Positions 1 through 8,398 of a DNA stretch of 64,000 nucleotides are shown here, piece by piece (position 1 is the first letter of the stretch; every line of letters begins with the position of its first letter). Position numbers and translations under genes: made by a program. The stretch spans positions 310,001-374,000 of the forward strand of contig NZ_CP116257.1 of assembly GCF_027947595.1 (NCBI RefSeq), read 5' to 3'. This DNA comes from Streptomyces lienomycini. GTDB lineage: Bacteria; Actinomycetota; Actinomycetes; Streptomycetales; Streptomycetaceae. The notes under the pieces are model-generated. The model ran no database searches. It was given only the letters and a program-made list of their open reading frames with translations, and had not been told where the DNA came from.

Positions 1-1430
1 CCCGGCTCGGGCAGTTCGGGTCGGCCGGTCGCCAGGCGTGCCCCGATGTCCCGCAGTCCCGCTAGGTCGTGCACGTCGCCGGGCAGCGCGGCCACCTCGG
101 TGACCGCCACCTCGGGATGACGCGCGGTGAAGCGGTCGCGCGTGCGCTGCTCGCGGGCGAGCAGGTGCATGCGCTCCGCGTGCAGCCTCAGCAGACCGGC
201 GGCGAGCCCGTCGACGGACCGCTCGGACGCGTCGGCCGGTGCGTCGCCCGCGGTGTCGCTGCCGTCGGCGGCGGTGTCCTCGGTGGTGGTGTCGGCGGCG
301 TCGCCCGCCGTGTCGGGGGCCTCGGGGGAGGCGTCGGGGTCCGGGCCGCCGGAAGCGGAGCCCGTGGGTTCTGAACTGCCGTACGTGTCGGGAGAGTTGC
401 CGGGATCGTTACGAACTCCAGCTTTCCCGCCGTCCTGATCCACAATGCGGGCGTCCTCAAGATTTTCCGCGGCGGCGAGCGCACGCTCGGCCGACAGCCG
501 GTCGGCGCCGCTGCCGTGCACCCGGTTGAGCACCAGACCGGCGAGCGGCATGTCCTCGGCCGCCAGCCGCTGCACGAAGTAGGCGGCCTCGCGCAGTGCG
601 TCCCGCTCCGGGGCCGCGACCACCAGGAACGCCGTCCCGGGCGCCTGGAGCAGCTTGTACGTCGCGTCCGCGCGCGTACGGAAGCCGCCGAACATCGAGT
701 CCATCGCGGCCACGAAGGTCTGCACGTCCTTGAGGAACTGCCCGCCCAGAACCTTGCCCAGGACGCCGGTCATCATCGACATGCCGACGTTCAGGAACTT
801 CATGCCGGCCCGGCCGCCGACCTTCGCCGGGGCCAGCAGGACGCGGATCAGCTTGCCGTCCAGGAAGGAACCGAGGCGCTTGGGGGCGTCCAGGAAGTCC
901 AGCGCCGAGCGGGAGGGCGGCGTGTCGACGACGATGAGGTCCCACTCGTCCTTCGCCCTCAGCTGCCCCAGCTTCTCCATCGCCATGTACTCCTGCGTGC
1001 CCGCGAAGCCCGCCGAGAGCGACTGGTAGAACGGGTTGCCCAGGATCGCCGCCGCCCGTTCGGGGTCCGCGTGGGACTCGACGATCTCGTCGAAGGTCCG
1101 CTTCATGTCCAGCATCATGGCGTGCAGCTCACCGCCCGCGGCGTCGTCGACGCCCTTCACGCGGCGCGGGGTGTTGTCGAGCGAGTCGATGCCCATGGAC
1201 TGCGCGAGGCGCCGGGCCGGGTCGATGGTGAGGACGACGACCTTGCGGCCGCGTTCGGCCGCGCGCAGGCCCAGGGCCGCCGCCGTGGTCGTCTTGCCGA
1301 CCCCGCCCGAACCGCAGCAGACCACGATGCGGTTCCCCGGGTCCTCCAGCAGACCGTCGACGTCGAGCACGCGCGCGGGGGTCAGGCGCCGCGCGCCCTC
1401 CTGCCGGCGGGCCGGGTCGTCCGGACTCAT
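1..1430 (-). CDS. ArsA/Get3-family ATPase, 3'-truncated by window edge
   Basis: Deviant Walker-A ATPase of the ArsA/Get3 (SIMIBI) class, likely cytoplasmic. The P-loop GSGGVGKTT is at about residues 40-48, followed by VLTIDPARR and a VVDTPPS switch motif near residue 170. The coding frame is still open at base 1, so the C-terminus is missing here. The ATG at 1430 overlaps the TGA of the next upstream ATPase gene (ATGA), which implies translational coupling and fixes the start. Odd: around residues 335-400 lies a low-complexity insert rich in Asp, Ala, Thr and Ser (DNA about 230-430), splitting the C-terminal helical part of the domain. In actinobacteria such ATPases come as adjacent pairs and are annotated as ion-transporting ATPases; neither an arsenite efflux partner nor arsenic genes are present, so an arsenic role is not supported. 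Confidence 0.9.
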   Translation of the reverse strand, partial: MSPDDPARRQEGARRLTPARVLDVDGLLEDPGNRIVVCCGSGGVGKTTTAAALGLRAAERGRKVVVLTIDPARRLAQSMGIDSLDNTPRRVKGVDDAAGGELHAMMLDMKRTFDEIVESHADPERAAAILGNPFYQSLSAGFAGTQEYMAMEKLGQLRAKDEWDLIVVDTPPSRSALDFLDAPKRLGSFLDGKLIRVLLAPAKVGGRAGMKFLNVGMSMMTGVLGKVLGGQFLKDVQTFVAAMDSMFGGFRTRADATYKLLQAPGTAFLVVAAPERDALREAAYFVQRLAAEDMPLAGLVLNRVHGSGADRLSAERALAAAENLEDARIVDQDGGKAGVRNDPGNSPDTYGSSEPTGSASGGPDPDASPEAPDTAGDAADTTTEDTAADGSDTAGDAPADASERSVDGLAAGLLRLHAERMHLLAREQRTRDRFTARHPEVAVTEVAALPGDVHDLAGLRDIGARLATGRPELPEP

Positions 1431-2404
1431 GCGATCCCCTGCTTCCGCAGCTCGGTGGCCAGTTCGTACAGGCCCGCCAGGTCCATGCCCTCCGCGAGCA
1501 GCGGCAGTTCGTGCGTCGGCAGGTCCAGGCCGGCCAGGACCGTGCGCTGCTCCTGCTCCAGCGCGAACCGCTCGGCGTACTCCCCGGCCTGCGCGAGGAG
1601 CGGGTCCACCAGCCGCTCGGCGTGCCCGCCCCGCCGCGCCCCGCCGAGCCCGGCCCCGGACAGGGAACGGGCGAGTGCCGCGTGCGGAGTGCTCCGTACG
1701 AGTTCCAGGCCGGTCTCGTCCAGCACCTGGGGCCGGACCATGTTGACGACGACCCTGCCCACCGGGAGCCGCGCCGCCCGCAGCTCGGCGATGCCGTCCG
1801 CGGTCTCCTGGACCGGCATCTCCTCCAGCAGCGTCACCATGTGCACGGCGGTCTCCCGCGACTTCAGCACCCGCATCACGGCCTGCGCCTGATTGTGTAT
1901 GGGGCCGACCTTCGCGAGTCCCGCCACCTCGTCGTTGACGTTGAGGAAGCGCGTGATGCGGCCGGTCGGCGGGGCGTCCATGACGACGTAGTCGTACACG
2001 AACCGCCCCCGCTTGTCCTTGCGCCGGACCGCCTCGCACGCCTTGCCGGTCAGCAGGACGTCCCTGACCCCCGGCGCGATGGTCGTCGCGAAGTCGATCG
2101 CGCCGAGTTTCTTCAGGGCCCGGCCGGCGCTGCCCAGCTTGTAGAACATCTGGAGGTAGTCCAGGAGGGCCAGTTCGGCGTCGATGGCGAGGGCGTACAC
2201 CTCCCCGCCACCGGGAGCGACGGCGATCTTCCGCTCCTCATAAGGCAGCGCCTCCGTTTCGAAGAGCTGCGCGATGCCCTGGCGACCCTCGACCTCCACG
2301 AGAAGCGCGCGCTTCCCCTCGGTGGCCAGGGCCAGCGCGAGGGCCGCGGCCACCGTGGTCTTGCCGGTACCGCCCTTGCCGCTGACGACCTGGAGCCTGC
2401 TCAC
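1427..2404 (-). CDS. ArsA/Get3-family ATPase (first of tandem pair)
   Basis: Second deviant Walker-A ATPase, 325 residues, with GKGGTGKTT at residues 9-17 and VVMDAPPTGR as the switch region. I chose the GTG at 2404 because the P-loop then sits at the normal distance from the N-terminus; the frame stays open to 2674 but the extra residues look non-coding and are arginine/alanine-rich. No strong ribosome site precedes the GTG. The stop overlaps the start of the downstream ATPase by four bases, so the two are one operon and may form a heterodimer (inference). The family binds nucleotide as a dimer and handles ions or tail-anchored substrates in other organisms; the substrate here cannot be read from sequence. 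Confidence 0.88.
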   Translation of the reverse strand: MSRLQVVSGKGGTGKTTVAAALALALATEGKRALLVEVEGRQGIAQLFETEALPYEERKIAVAPGGGEVYALAIDAELALLDYLQMFYKLGSAGRALKKLGAIDFATTIAPGVRDVLLTGKACEAVRRKDKRGRFVYDYVVMDAPPTGRITRFLNVNDEVAGLAKVGPIHNQAQAVMRVLKSRETAVHMVTLLEEMPVQETADGIAELRAARLPVGRVVVNMVRPQVLDETGLELVRSTPHAALARSLSGAGLGGARRGGHAERLVDPLLAQAGEYAERFALEQEQRTVLAGLDLPTHELPLLAEGMDLAGLYELATELRKQGIA

Positions 2405-2558
2405 GTATTCGAGCGTAACCAGTCCGCGCGCGGAGTACGCCCGGAGGCTGTGGACAACCTCGCCGCGAGCGCCCCGCGAAGGACCCCGGACGGCGGCCGC
2501 CGACGGGCCCCGGACAGCGGTCGCGGAGGCGCCCCGGCCAACGGCTAGAGTCGGCCGC

Positions 2559-2720
2559 ATGACCAAGTGGGAATACGCAACCGTGCCGCTGCTCGTCCAT
2601 GCCACGAAGCAGATTCTGGACACCTGGGGCGAGGACGGCTGGGAGCTCGTCCAGGTCGTGCCCGGGCCGAACAACCCCGAGCAGCTCGTGGCCTACCTGA
2701 AGCGGGAGAAGCAGGCGTGA
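2559..2720 (+). CDS. DUF4177 small protein
   Basis: A 53-residue protein starting MTKWEYATVPLL, with the GWELVQVVPGP motif typical of DUF4177 proteins, whose function is unknown. It is divergent from the ArsA-like pair (about 150 bp apart) and its TGA overlaps the GTG of the RidA gene (GTGA), so the two are translationally coupled. No signal peptide or membrane segment. The ATG at 2559 is preferred over upstream in-frame starts because those would read through the promoter-like gap and add non-conserved sequence. Confidence 0.85.
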   Translation: MTKWEYATVPLLVHATKQILDTWGEDGWELVQVVPGPNNPEQLVAYLKREKQA

Positions 2721-3184
2721 GCGCCGTGGAGGCGAAGCTCGCCGAACTCGGTCTGACCCTGCCCGAGGTCGTCCCGCCGCTGGCCGCCTACCAGCCGGCC
2801 GTGCAGTCCGGCCCGTACGTCTACACCTCGGGCCAGCTGCCGATGCTGGGGGGCAAGCTCCCCGTCACCGGCAAGGTCGGCGCCGAGGTCACGGCCGACG
2901 AGGCCAAGGAGCTGGCCCGCACCTGCGCGCTGAACGCCCTGGCCGCCGTGAAGTCCGTCGCCGGTGACCTCGACCGCATCGCGCGTGTCGTCAAGGTCGT
3001 CGGCTTCGTCGCCTCCGCGACCGACTTCACCGGCCAGCCCGGCGTGATCAACGGCGCCAGCGAACTGCTCGGCGAGGTCCTGGGCGACAAGGGCGTCCAC
3101 GCCCGCAGCGCGGTCGGCGTGGCGGTACTCCCGCTGGACGCGCCCGTGGAGGTCGAGGTCCAGGTGGAGCTCGTCCAGCCGTAG
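2717..3184 (+). CDS. RidA/YjgF family protein
   Basis: A 155-residue RidA-superfamily protein. The classical family hydrolyses reactive enamine/imine intermediates such as 2-aminoacrylate, but this longer subfamily (about 150 rather than 128 residues) lacks the canonical RidA active-site context, so the reaction is uncertain. Recognisable segments are QSGPYVYTSGQLPM near the N-terminus, ALNALAAVKSVAGDLDRI in the middle and the C-terminal VEVEVQVEL strand. The GTG start at 2717 overlaps the stop of the DUF4177 gene. Cytoplasmic, probably a trimer as in the family. Confidence 0.9.
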   Translation: MSAVEAKLAELGLTLPEVVPPLAAYQPAVQSGPYVYTSGQLPMLGGKLPVTGKVGAEVTADEAKELARTCALNALAAVKSVAGDLDRIARVVKVVGFVASATDFTGQPGVINGASELLGEVLGDKGVHARSAVGVAVLPLDAPVEVEVQVELVQP

Positions 3185-3353
3185 CGGGACAGGGCGCGTC
3201 GCGTTGCCGGGCCGGCAACAAACCTCGCCCCGGACGCTCCGTCCGCGCAGGATCGGTTCCGGTGCCCCGTACGGCGCGGGAGCCGCCCCCGGTCACGGGT
3301 CGGCGGTCCCGGCCCGCTCCGGGGCCCGTACCGACCGTATGCCAGGAGGAGCC

Positions 3354-4409
3354 ATGCACCAGCCGCCCGTGACCCACCCGCAGGCCGACCGGACCGACGG
3401 CGAGGCCGTCCACGCGACCGCCGGCGGAGCCGTCCACCGTCTGGTGCCGTCACCCGCGGGCCGGATCCACCTGGTGGAGCAGGGCAGCGGGCCGCTGGTC
3501 CTGCTCGTGCACGGCTTCCCCGAGTCCTGGTACTCCTGGCGCCACCAGCTGCCCGCGCTGGCCGCCGCCGGGTTCCGCGCCGCCGCCGTCGACGTACGCG
3601 GCTACGGGCGCTCCTCGCGACCGGACGCCGTCGACGCCTACCGGATGCTCGACCTGGTGGCGGACAGCGTCGCCGCGGTCGAGGCCCTGGGGGAGAGCTC
3701 CGCCGTGATCGTCGGCCACGACTGGGGCTCGAACATCGCCGCGCACTCCGCGCTGCTGCGGCCGGACGTCTTCCGCGCGGTCGGCCTGCTGAGCGTGCCG
3801 TACACCCCGCCGGGCGGCCCGAGGCCCACCGAGGCCTTCGCCCGCATGAGCGACCCGGCCGGGCCCTTCGCGGGGCAGGAGTTCTACGTCTCCTACTTCC
3901 AGGAGGCCGGCCGCGCCGAGGCCGAGATCGAGCCCGACGTACGCGGCTGGCTCGCCGGTCTCTACGCCGCCCTGTCCGCCGACACGATGCCCGGCCCCGA
4001 GGCACCTGACCCGCACTTCGTCGCCTCCGGCGGCAGGATGCGCGACCGCTTCCCGGCCGCCGGGCGGCTGCCCTCCTGGCTGACCGAGCGGGACCTGGAC
4101 GTCTACGCCGGGGAGTTCGAGCGCACCGGTCTGACCGGCGCCCTCAACCGCTACCGCAACATGGACCGCGACTGGGCCGACCTGGCCGCGCACGCGGGTG
4201 CCCCGATCACCCAGCCGTCCCTGTTCCTCGGCGGCGGCATGGACGCCTCCACGACCTGGCTGTCCGACGCGATCGAGGCGTACCCGGTCACCCTGCCCGG
4301 CCTGAGCGCCTCGCACCTCCTCGACGGCTGCGGCCACTGGCTCCAGCAGGAGCGCCCCGAGGAGACGAACCGGCTGCTCACCGAGTGGCTGACCGGCCTG
4401 CCCTCCTGA
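3354..4409 (+). CDS. Epoxide-hydrolase-like alpha/beta hydrolase
   Basis: A 351-residue alpha/beta-hydrolase. HGFPESW (53-59) is the oxyanion-hole HGxP motif, GHDWGS puts an aspartate nucleophile at residue 123, and GCGHW gives the catalytic histidine near 328; an Asp nucleophile after GH is the epoxide hydrolase/haloalkane dehalogenase pattern. The ATG at 3354 is chosen for the AGGAGGA ribosome site at 3344-3350; the frame is open back to 3204 without a better start. It follows the RidA gene by 170 bp and probably has its own promoter. Natural substrate unknown. Confidence 0.88.
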   Translation: MHQPPVTHPQADRTDGEAVHATAGGAVHRLVPSPAGRIHLVEQGSGPLVLLVHGFPESWYSWRHQLPALAAAGFRAAAVDVRGYGRSSRPDAVDAYRMLDLVADSVAAVEALGESSAVIVGHDWGSNIAAHSALLRPDVFRAVGLLSVPYTPPGGPRPTEAFARMSDPAGPFAGQEFYVSYFQEAGRAEAEIEPDVRGWLAGLYAALSADTMPGPEAPDPHFVASGGRMRDRFPAAGRLPSWLTERDLDVYAGEFERTGLTGALNRYRNMDRDWADLAAHAGAPITQPSLFLGGGMDASTTWLSDAIEAYPVTLPGLSASHLLDGCGHWLQQERPEETNRLLTEWLTGLPS

Positions 4410-4468
4410 CACCGGCCGGGTCCCGGGAGCCACTCGAACATCCGCCCGTCACCGGATAGCCTCCGGCC

Positions 4469-5410
4469 ATGGCGAATGGTCAGGCGAATGGTCAGTGGTA
4501 CCCACCGGAGTGGCCGGACCGCATCCGCGCGCTGGCGGCCGGCACCCTCACTCCGGTCACCCCGAGGCGCGCGGCCACCGTCATGCTCCTCAGGGACACC
4601 GACGCGGGCCCCGCCGTCCACATGCTGCGCCGCCGCGCCTCCATGGCGTTCGCGGGCGGCGCGTACGCCTACCCGGGCGGCGGGGTCGACCCGCGCGACG
4701 ACGACCGCGCCGTCGGCTGGGCGGGCCCCACGCGCGCGTGGTGGGCGCAACGGCTCGGCGTCGACGAGGCGGGCGCCCAGGCGATCGTCTGCGCGGCCGT
4801 ACGAGAGACGTACGAGGAGGCCGGCGTCCTGCTCGCGGGGCCCACCGGCGACTCGGTGGTCGGCGACACGACCGGCGCCGCCTGGGAGGCCGACCGGGCC
4901 GCCCTGGTCGAGCGGGAGCTGTCCTTCGCGGAGTTCCTGGACCGCAGGGGCCTCGTGCTGCGCTCTGACCTGCTGGGCGCCTGGGCGCGCTGGATCACCC
5001 CGGAGTTCGAGTCCCGGCGCTACGACACGTGGTTCTTCGTGGCGGCGCTCCCCGAGGGGCAGCGCACCCGCAACGCCTCCACGGAGGCCGACCGCACGGT
5101 GTGGATCACTCCGGCGGACGCGACCGCCGGGTACGACAAGGGCGAACTGCTGATGATGCCGCCCACCGTCGCCACCCTGCGCGGCCTCGCTGAGTGCGCC
5201 ACGGCGGCCGAGGCGCTGGCGACCGCCCCCGGCCGCGATATGGCGCCCGTGCTGGCCCGCGCACGGCTGACCGGCGACGAGGTCGTGCTGTCCTGGCCGG
5301 GGCACGACGAGTTCACGAAACACCTCCCGAGTACGGCCGCCGAAGCGGGCGCGGCCACGCCACCGGCCCCGGCGACGCCTTCCGACCCGACCGGGGGAGC
5401 CCCCGCATGA
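4469..5410 (+). CDS. Nudix hydrolase (NUDT19-like)
   Basis: A 313-residue Nudix protein. The Nudix box is split as in NUDT19-like enzymes: GGAYAYPGGGVDPRD at about residues 65-80 and AAVRETYEEAGVLL about 35 residues later, with the catalytic RETYEE core intact. The middle carries WITPEFESRRYDTWFF, also typical of this subgroup, which in other organisms hydrolyses CoA derivatives. The C-terminal 35 residues are an Ala/Pro/Thr-rich tail. Its TGA overlaps the ATG of the metallo-hydrolase gene, so they are co-translated. Confidence 0.88.
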   Translation: MANGQANGQWYPPEWPDRIRALAAGTLTPVTPRRAATVMLLRDTDAGPAVHMLRRRASMAFAGGAYAYPGGGVDPRDDDRAVGWAGPTRAWWAQRLGVDEAGAQAIVCAAVRETYEEAGVLLAGPTGDSVVGDTTGAAWEADRAALVERELSFAEFLDRRGLVLRSDLLGAWARWITPEFESRRYDTWFFVAALPEGQRTRNASTEADRTVWITPADATAGYDKGELLMMPPTVATLRGLAECATAAEALATAPGRDMAPVLARARLTGDEVVLSWPGHDEFTKHLPSTAAEAGAATPPAPATPSDPTGGAPA

Positions 5411-6249
5411 CGAACGCGGCAGCACTGCCCGGACAGCCGCGGGGCGGTGTCCTGTCGGGACCGGCCACCGCGCGCGCGGTGAACGTCCTGGCGCCCAACG
5501 CCTCGGCGATGACCCTGGACGGCACCAACACCTGGATCCTCGCCGAACCCGACTCCGACCTGGCCGTCGTGGTCGACCCGGGCCCCCTGGACGACGCCCA
5601 TCTGCGGCGCGTCGTCGACACGGCCGAGCGGGTCGGCAAGCGGGTCGCCCTGACGCTCCTGACGCACGGTCACCCGGACCACGCCGAGGGCGCCGCGCGG
5701 TTCGCCGAGCTGACGCGCACGAACGTGCGGGCACTGGACCCGGCGCTGCGGCTGGGCGAGGAGGGGCTGGCCGCCGGGGACGTGATCGCGGTCGGCGGAC
5801 TGGAGCTGCGGGTCGTACCGACCCCGGGGCACACGGCGGACTCGCTGTGCTTCCATCTCCCGGCCGATCGGGCGGTCCTGACGGGCGACACCGTCCTGGG
5901 CCGCGGGACGACGGTCGTGGCCCATCCCGACGGCCGTCTCGGCGACTACCTGGACTCCCTGCGCAGGCTCAGGTCGCTCACGGCGGACGACGGGGTGCAC
6001 ACGGTGCTCCCCGGGCACGGGCCCGTCCTGGAGGACGCGCAGGGCGTCGTGGAGTACTACCTGGCCCACCGCGCCCACCGCCTCGCCCAGGTCGAGACGG
6101 CGGTGGAGGACGGTCACCGGACGCCGGGCGAGGTCGTCGCCCACGTGTACGCGGACGTCGACCGCTCACTGTGGCCGGCGGCGGAGCTGTCGGTGCGGGC
6201 GCAGCTGGAGTACCTGGGCGAGCACGGGCTGATCCAGCTGCCCGACTGA
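5407..6249 (+). CDS. MBL-fold metallo-hydrolase (LACTB2-like)
   Basis: A 280-residue metallo-beta-lactamase-fold hydrolase. The zinc ligands are visible: THGHPDHAEG (H87, H89, D91, H92), TPGHTADS (His near 144), TGDT (Asp near 165) and LPGHG (His near 207). The C-terminal 60 residues form the helical winged-helix-like extension found in LACTB2 proteins, which are endoribonuclease-like in animals; thiolesterase or lactonase activity is equally possible. ATGA overlap with the Nudix gene sets the start. Converges on crp with an 18-bp gap. Confidence 0.88.
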   Translation: MTNAAALPGQPRGGVLSGPATARAVNVLAPNASAMTLDGTNTWILAEPDSDLAVVVDPGPLDDAHLRRVVDTAERVGKRVALTLLTHGHPDHAEGAARFAELTRTNVRALDPALRLGEEGLAAGDVIAVGGLELRVVPTPGHTADSLCFHLPADRAVLTGDTVLGRGTTVVAHPDGRLGDYLDSLRRLRSLTADDGVHTVLPGHGPVLEDAQGVVEYYLAHRAHRLAQVETAVEDGHRTPGEVVAHVYADVDRSLWPAAELSVRAQLEYLGEHGLIQLPD

Positions 6250-6267
6250 CGATCCGGCGAGGGTGTG

Positions 6268-6942
6268 TCAGCGGGAGCGCTTGGCCAGCCGCTCGACGTC
6301 CAGCAGGATCACCGCGCGCGCCTCCAGGCGCAGCCAGCCGCGCTGGGCGAAGTCCGCCAGGGCCTTGTTGACCGTCTCGCGGGACGCGCCGACCAGCTGG
6401 GCCAGCTCCTCCTGCGTCAGGTCGTGCACGACGTGGATGCCCTCCTCGGACTGCACGCCGAAGCGGCGGGAGAGGTCCAGCAGGGCGCGCGCGACACGGC
6501 CGGGGACGTCGGAGAAGACCAGGTCCGACATGGCGTCGTTGGTCTTGCGCAGGCGCCGGGCGACGGCACGCAGCAGCGCGGTGGCCACCTCGGGGCGGAC
6601 GTTCAGCCAGGGCTGGAGGTCGCCGTGGCCGAGGGCGAGCAGCTTGACCTCGGTCAGCGCGGTGCCGGTCGCCGTGCGCGGGCCCGGGTCGAAGAGCGAC
6701 AGCTCACCGATCAGCTCGCTGGGGCCGACGACGGCCAGCATGTTCTCGCGCCCGTCGGGGGACGTGCGGTGGAGCTTGACCTTGCCTTCCGTGACCACGT
6801 AGAGGCGGTCTCCGGGGTCCCCCTCGTGGAACAGGGTGTCGCCGCGGGCGAGGGTCACCTCACTCATGGAGGCGCGGAGCTCCGCGGATTGCTCGTCGTC
6901 GAGCGCCGCGAAGAGCGGGTTGCGCCGCAGAACGTCGTCCAC
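6268..6942 (-). CDS. crp: Crp/Fnr-family transcriptional regulator
   Basis: A 224-residue CRP-type regulator: N-terminal cyclic-nucleotide-binding jelly roll (FHEGDPGDRLYVVTEGKVKL; GELSLFDPGPRTAT is the phosphate-binding cassette with its Glu and Arg) and a C-terminal winged helix (LTQEELAQLVGASRETVNKAL). Length and sequence fit the Streptomyces Crp that controls germination, growth and antibiotic production. GTG at 6942 is preceded by GGAG in the upstream leader. It diverges from endonuclease III over a 207-bp gap that contains a Crp-like operator (7033-7046), so autoregulation is likely. Confidence 0.94.
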   Translation of the reverse strand: MDDVLRRNPLFAALDDEQSAELRASMSEVTLARGDTLFHEGDPGDRLYVVTEGKVKLHRTSPDGRENMLAVVGPSELIGELSLFDPGPRTATGTALTEVKLLALGHGDLQPWLNVRPEVATALLRAVARRLRKTNDAMSDLVFSDVPGRVARALLDLSRRFGVQSEEGIHVVHDLTQEELAQLVGASRETVNKALADFAQRGWLRLEARAVILLDVERLAKRSR

Positions 6943-7032
6943 GAGTTCTCTCCTTGTCGACCGGCTCAGAGGATCTTGTTCCCCCGGTGTACCAGGGGTC
7001 CGTGGTGCCCATTTTGCCGGACAGTCCAAACA

Positions 7033-7046
7033 GTGTGATCTGTCAC
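7033..7046. promoter_or_regulatory. Crp-type operator in crp-nth intergenic region
   Basis: The sequence GTGTGATCTGTCAC fits the pattern GTG-N6-GNCAC that I recall for Streptomyces Crp sites, and is part of the inverted repeat TGTGA-N4-TCACA. It lies 91 bp upstream of crp and about 105 bp upstream of nth, so it could serve either divergent gene. The spacer is 4 bp, not the 6 bp of the E. coli consensus. Confidence 0.6.
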
Positions 7047-7149
7047 AAGGATGCCGCACTGGTGTCCCGGGGTACGCGGCAGGGGTCCAATTGGGCGCCG
7101 ATCTTCGGGGTCCGGGGCGGATGTCGGTGCCGGGCCGTAGGCTGGCCGG

Positions 7150-8346
7150 GTGTCCAAATCGCCGGTGGGAGCGCAGGCCTGGGGGGCCGCGCGGGTGAGT
7201 GCGCGGGGCGATTCCGCTGTGGGCGAACAGGGTCCCGATGGCGGTAGGAAAACGGCGAAAGCGACGAAGAGGGCAGCGCCTGCCAAGAGGGTGACTGCGG
7301 AGAAGGGTGCCGTGAAGAAGACCGCCAGCAGCAAGGACGCGGCGAGCGAGAAGATCTCCGCGAAGAAGGCGTCCGGGACGGCCTCGGCGAAGAAGGCCTC
7401 GGCGAAGAAGGCCACCGCGAAGAAGGCCACCGCGAAGAAGGCGGCCGCGAAGAAGGCCGTCCCCGTCAAGCGGCAGGCCCCCGCGAAGAAGCCCGCCGTC
7501 GCGCCCAAGAAGGCCACCGCCGCCGTCAAGGGCGTCGCCCCGGCGAAGACCGTCGCCCCGAAGCAGCCGCGCGACGAGTCGCGCACCGCGCTGGTCCGCC
7601 GAGCCCGCCGCATCGACCGCGAACTCGCCGAGGTCTACCCGTACGCCCACCCGGAGCTGGACTTCGAGAACCCGTTCCAGCTGGTCGTGGCCACGGTGCT
7701 GTCCGCCCAGACGACCGACCTGCGGGTGAACCAGACGACGCCCGCCCTCTTCGCCAAGTACCCCACCCCCGAGGACCTGGCCGCCGCCAACCCGGAGGAG
7801 GTCGAGGAGATCCTGCGCCCGACCGGCTTCTTCCGGGCCAAGACCAAGTCGGTCATAGGGCTGTCCAAGGCGCTGGCGGAGGACTTCGGCGGTGAGGTCC
7901 CCGGTCGCCTGGAGGACCTCGTCAAGCTGCCCGGCGTGGGCCGCAAGACCGCCTTCGTCGTGCTCGGCAACGCGTTCGGCCGCCCCGGGATCACCGTGGA
8001 CACGCACTTCCAGCGGCTGGTGCGCCGTTGGCGGTGGACCGAGGAGACCGACCCGGACAAGATCGAGGCCGCCGTCGGCACGCTCTTCCCGAAGAGCGAC
8101 TGGACCGACCTCTCCCACCACGTCATCTGGCACGGCCGCCGCATCTGCCACGCCCGCAAGCCCGCGTGCGGCGCCTGCCCCATCGCCCCGCTCTGCCCGG
8201 CGTACGGCGAGGGGGAGACGGACCCGGAGAAGGCGAAGAAGCTGCTGAAGTACGAGAAGGGCGGCCTGCCGGGCCAGCGCCTGAAGCCCCCGCGGGCCTA
8301 CCTGGACGCGGGCGGGAAACCGGCACCGCCCCTGGCGGCCGGGTGA
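7150..8346 (+). CDS. nth: Endonuclease III with Lys/Ala-rich N-terminal tail
   Basis: DNA glycosylase/AP lyase of base-excision repair. The catalytic part (about residues 150-370) has the helix-hairpin-helix LPGVGRKTA with catalytic Lys 266, VDTH with Asp 284, and a [4Fe-4S] motif C-x6-C-x2-C-x5-C near the end. It is preceded by about 130 residues dominated by AKKA/SAKKA repeats, which resemble histone H1 and HupS tails and should bind DNA non-specifically (inference). The start is uncertain: GTG at 7150 gives 398 residues, but several in-frame GTG codons follow (7195, 7219, 7291). Divergent from crp. Confidence 0.9.
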   Translation: MSKSPVGAQAWGAARVSARGDSAVGEQGPDGGRKTAKATKRAAPAKRVTAEKGAVKKTASSKDAASEKISAKKASGTASAKKASAKKATAKKATAKKAAAKKAVPVKRQAPAKKPAVAPKKATAAVKGVAPAKTVAPKQPRDESRTALVRRARRIDRELAEVYPYAHPELDFENPFQLVVATVLSAQTTDLRVNQTTPALFAKYPTPEDLAAANPEEVEEILRPTGFFRAKTKSVIGLSKALAEDFGGEVPGRLEDLVKLPGVGRKTAFVVLGNAFGRPGITVDTHFQRLVRRWRWTEETDPDKIEAAVGTLFPKSDWTDLSHHVIWHGRRICHARKPACGACPIAPLCPAYGEGETDPEKAKKLLKYEKGGLPGQRLKPPRAYLDAGGKPAPPLAAG

Positions 8347-8398
8347 CGGAACGATCTCGGGGGCGTCGGGCGTTGGAATCGGCAGGACGGGGGTGGAG

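Noticed and set aside
2405-2674. Extended N-terminus of the second ArsA-like ATPase
   Set aside because: The extra 90 residues lie in the divergent promoter gap and overlap the DUF4177 gene; the P-loop position supports the GTG at 2404.
7150-7570. Lys/Ala tail of endonuclease III as a separate small histone-like protein
   Set aside because: It is in frame with the glycosylase and no stop separates them.
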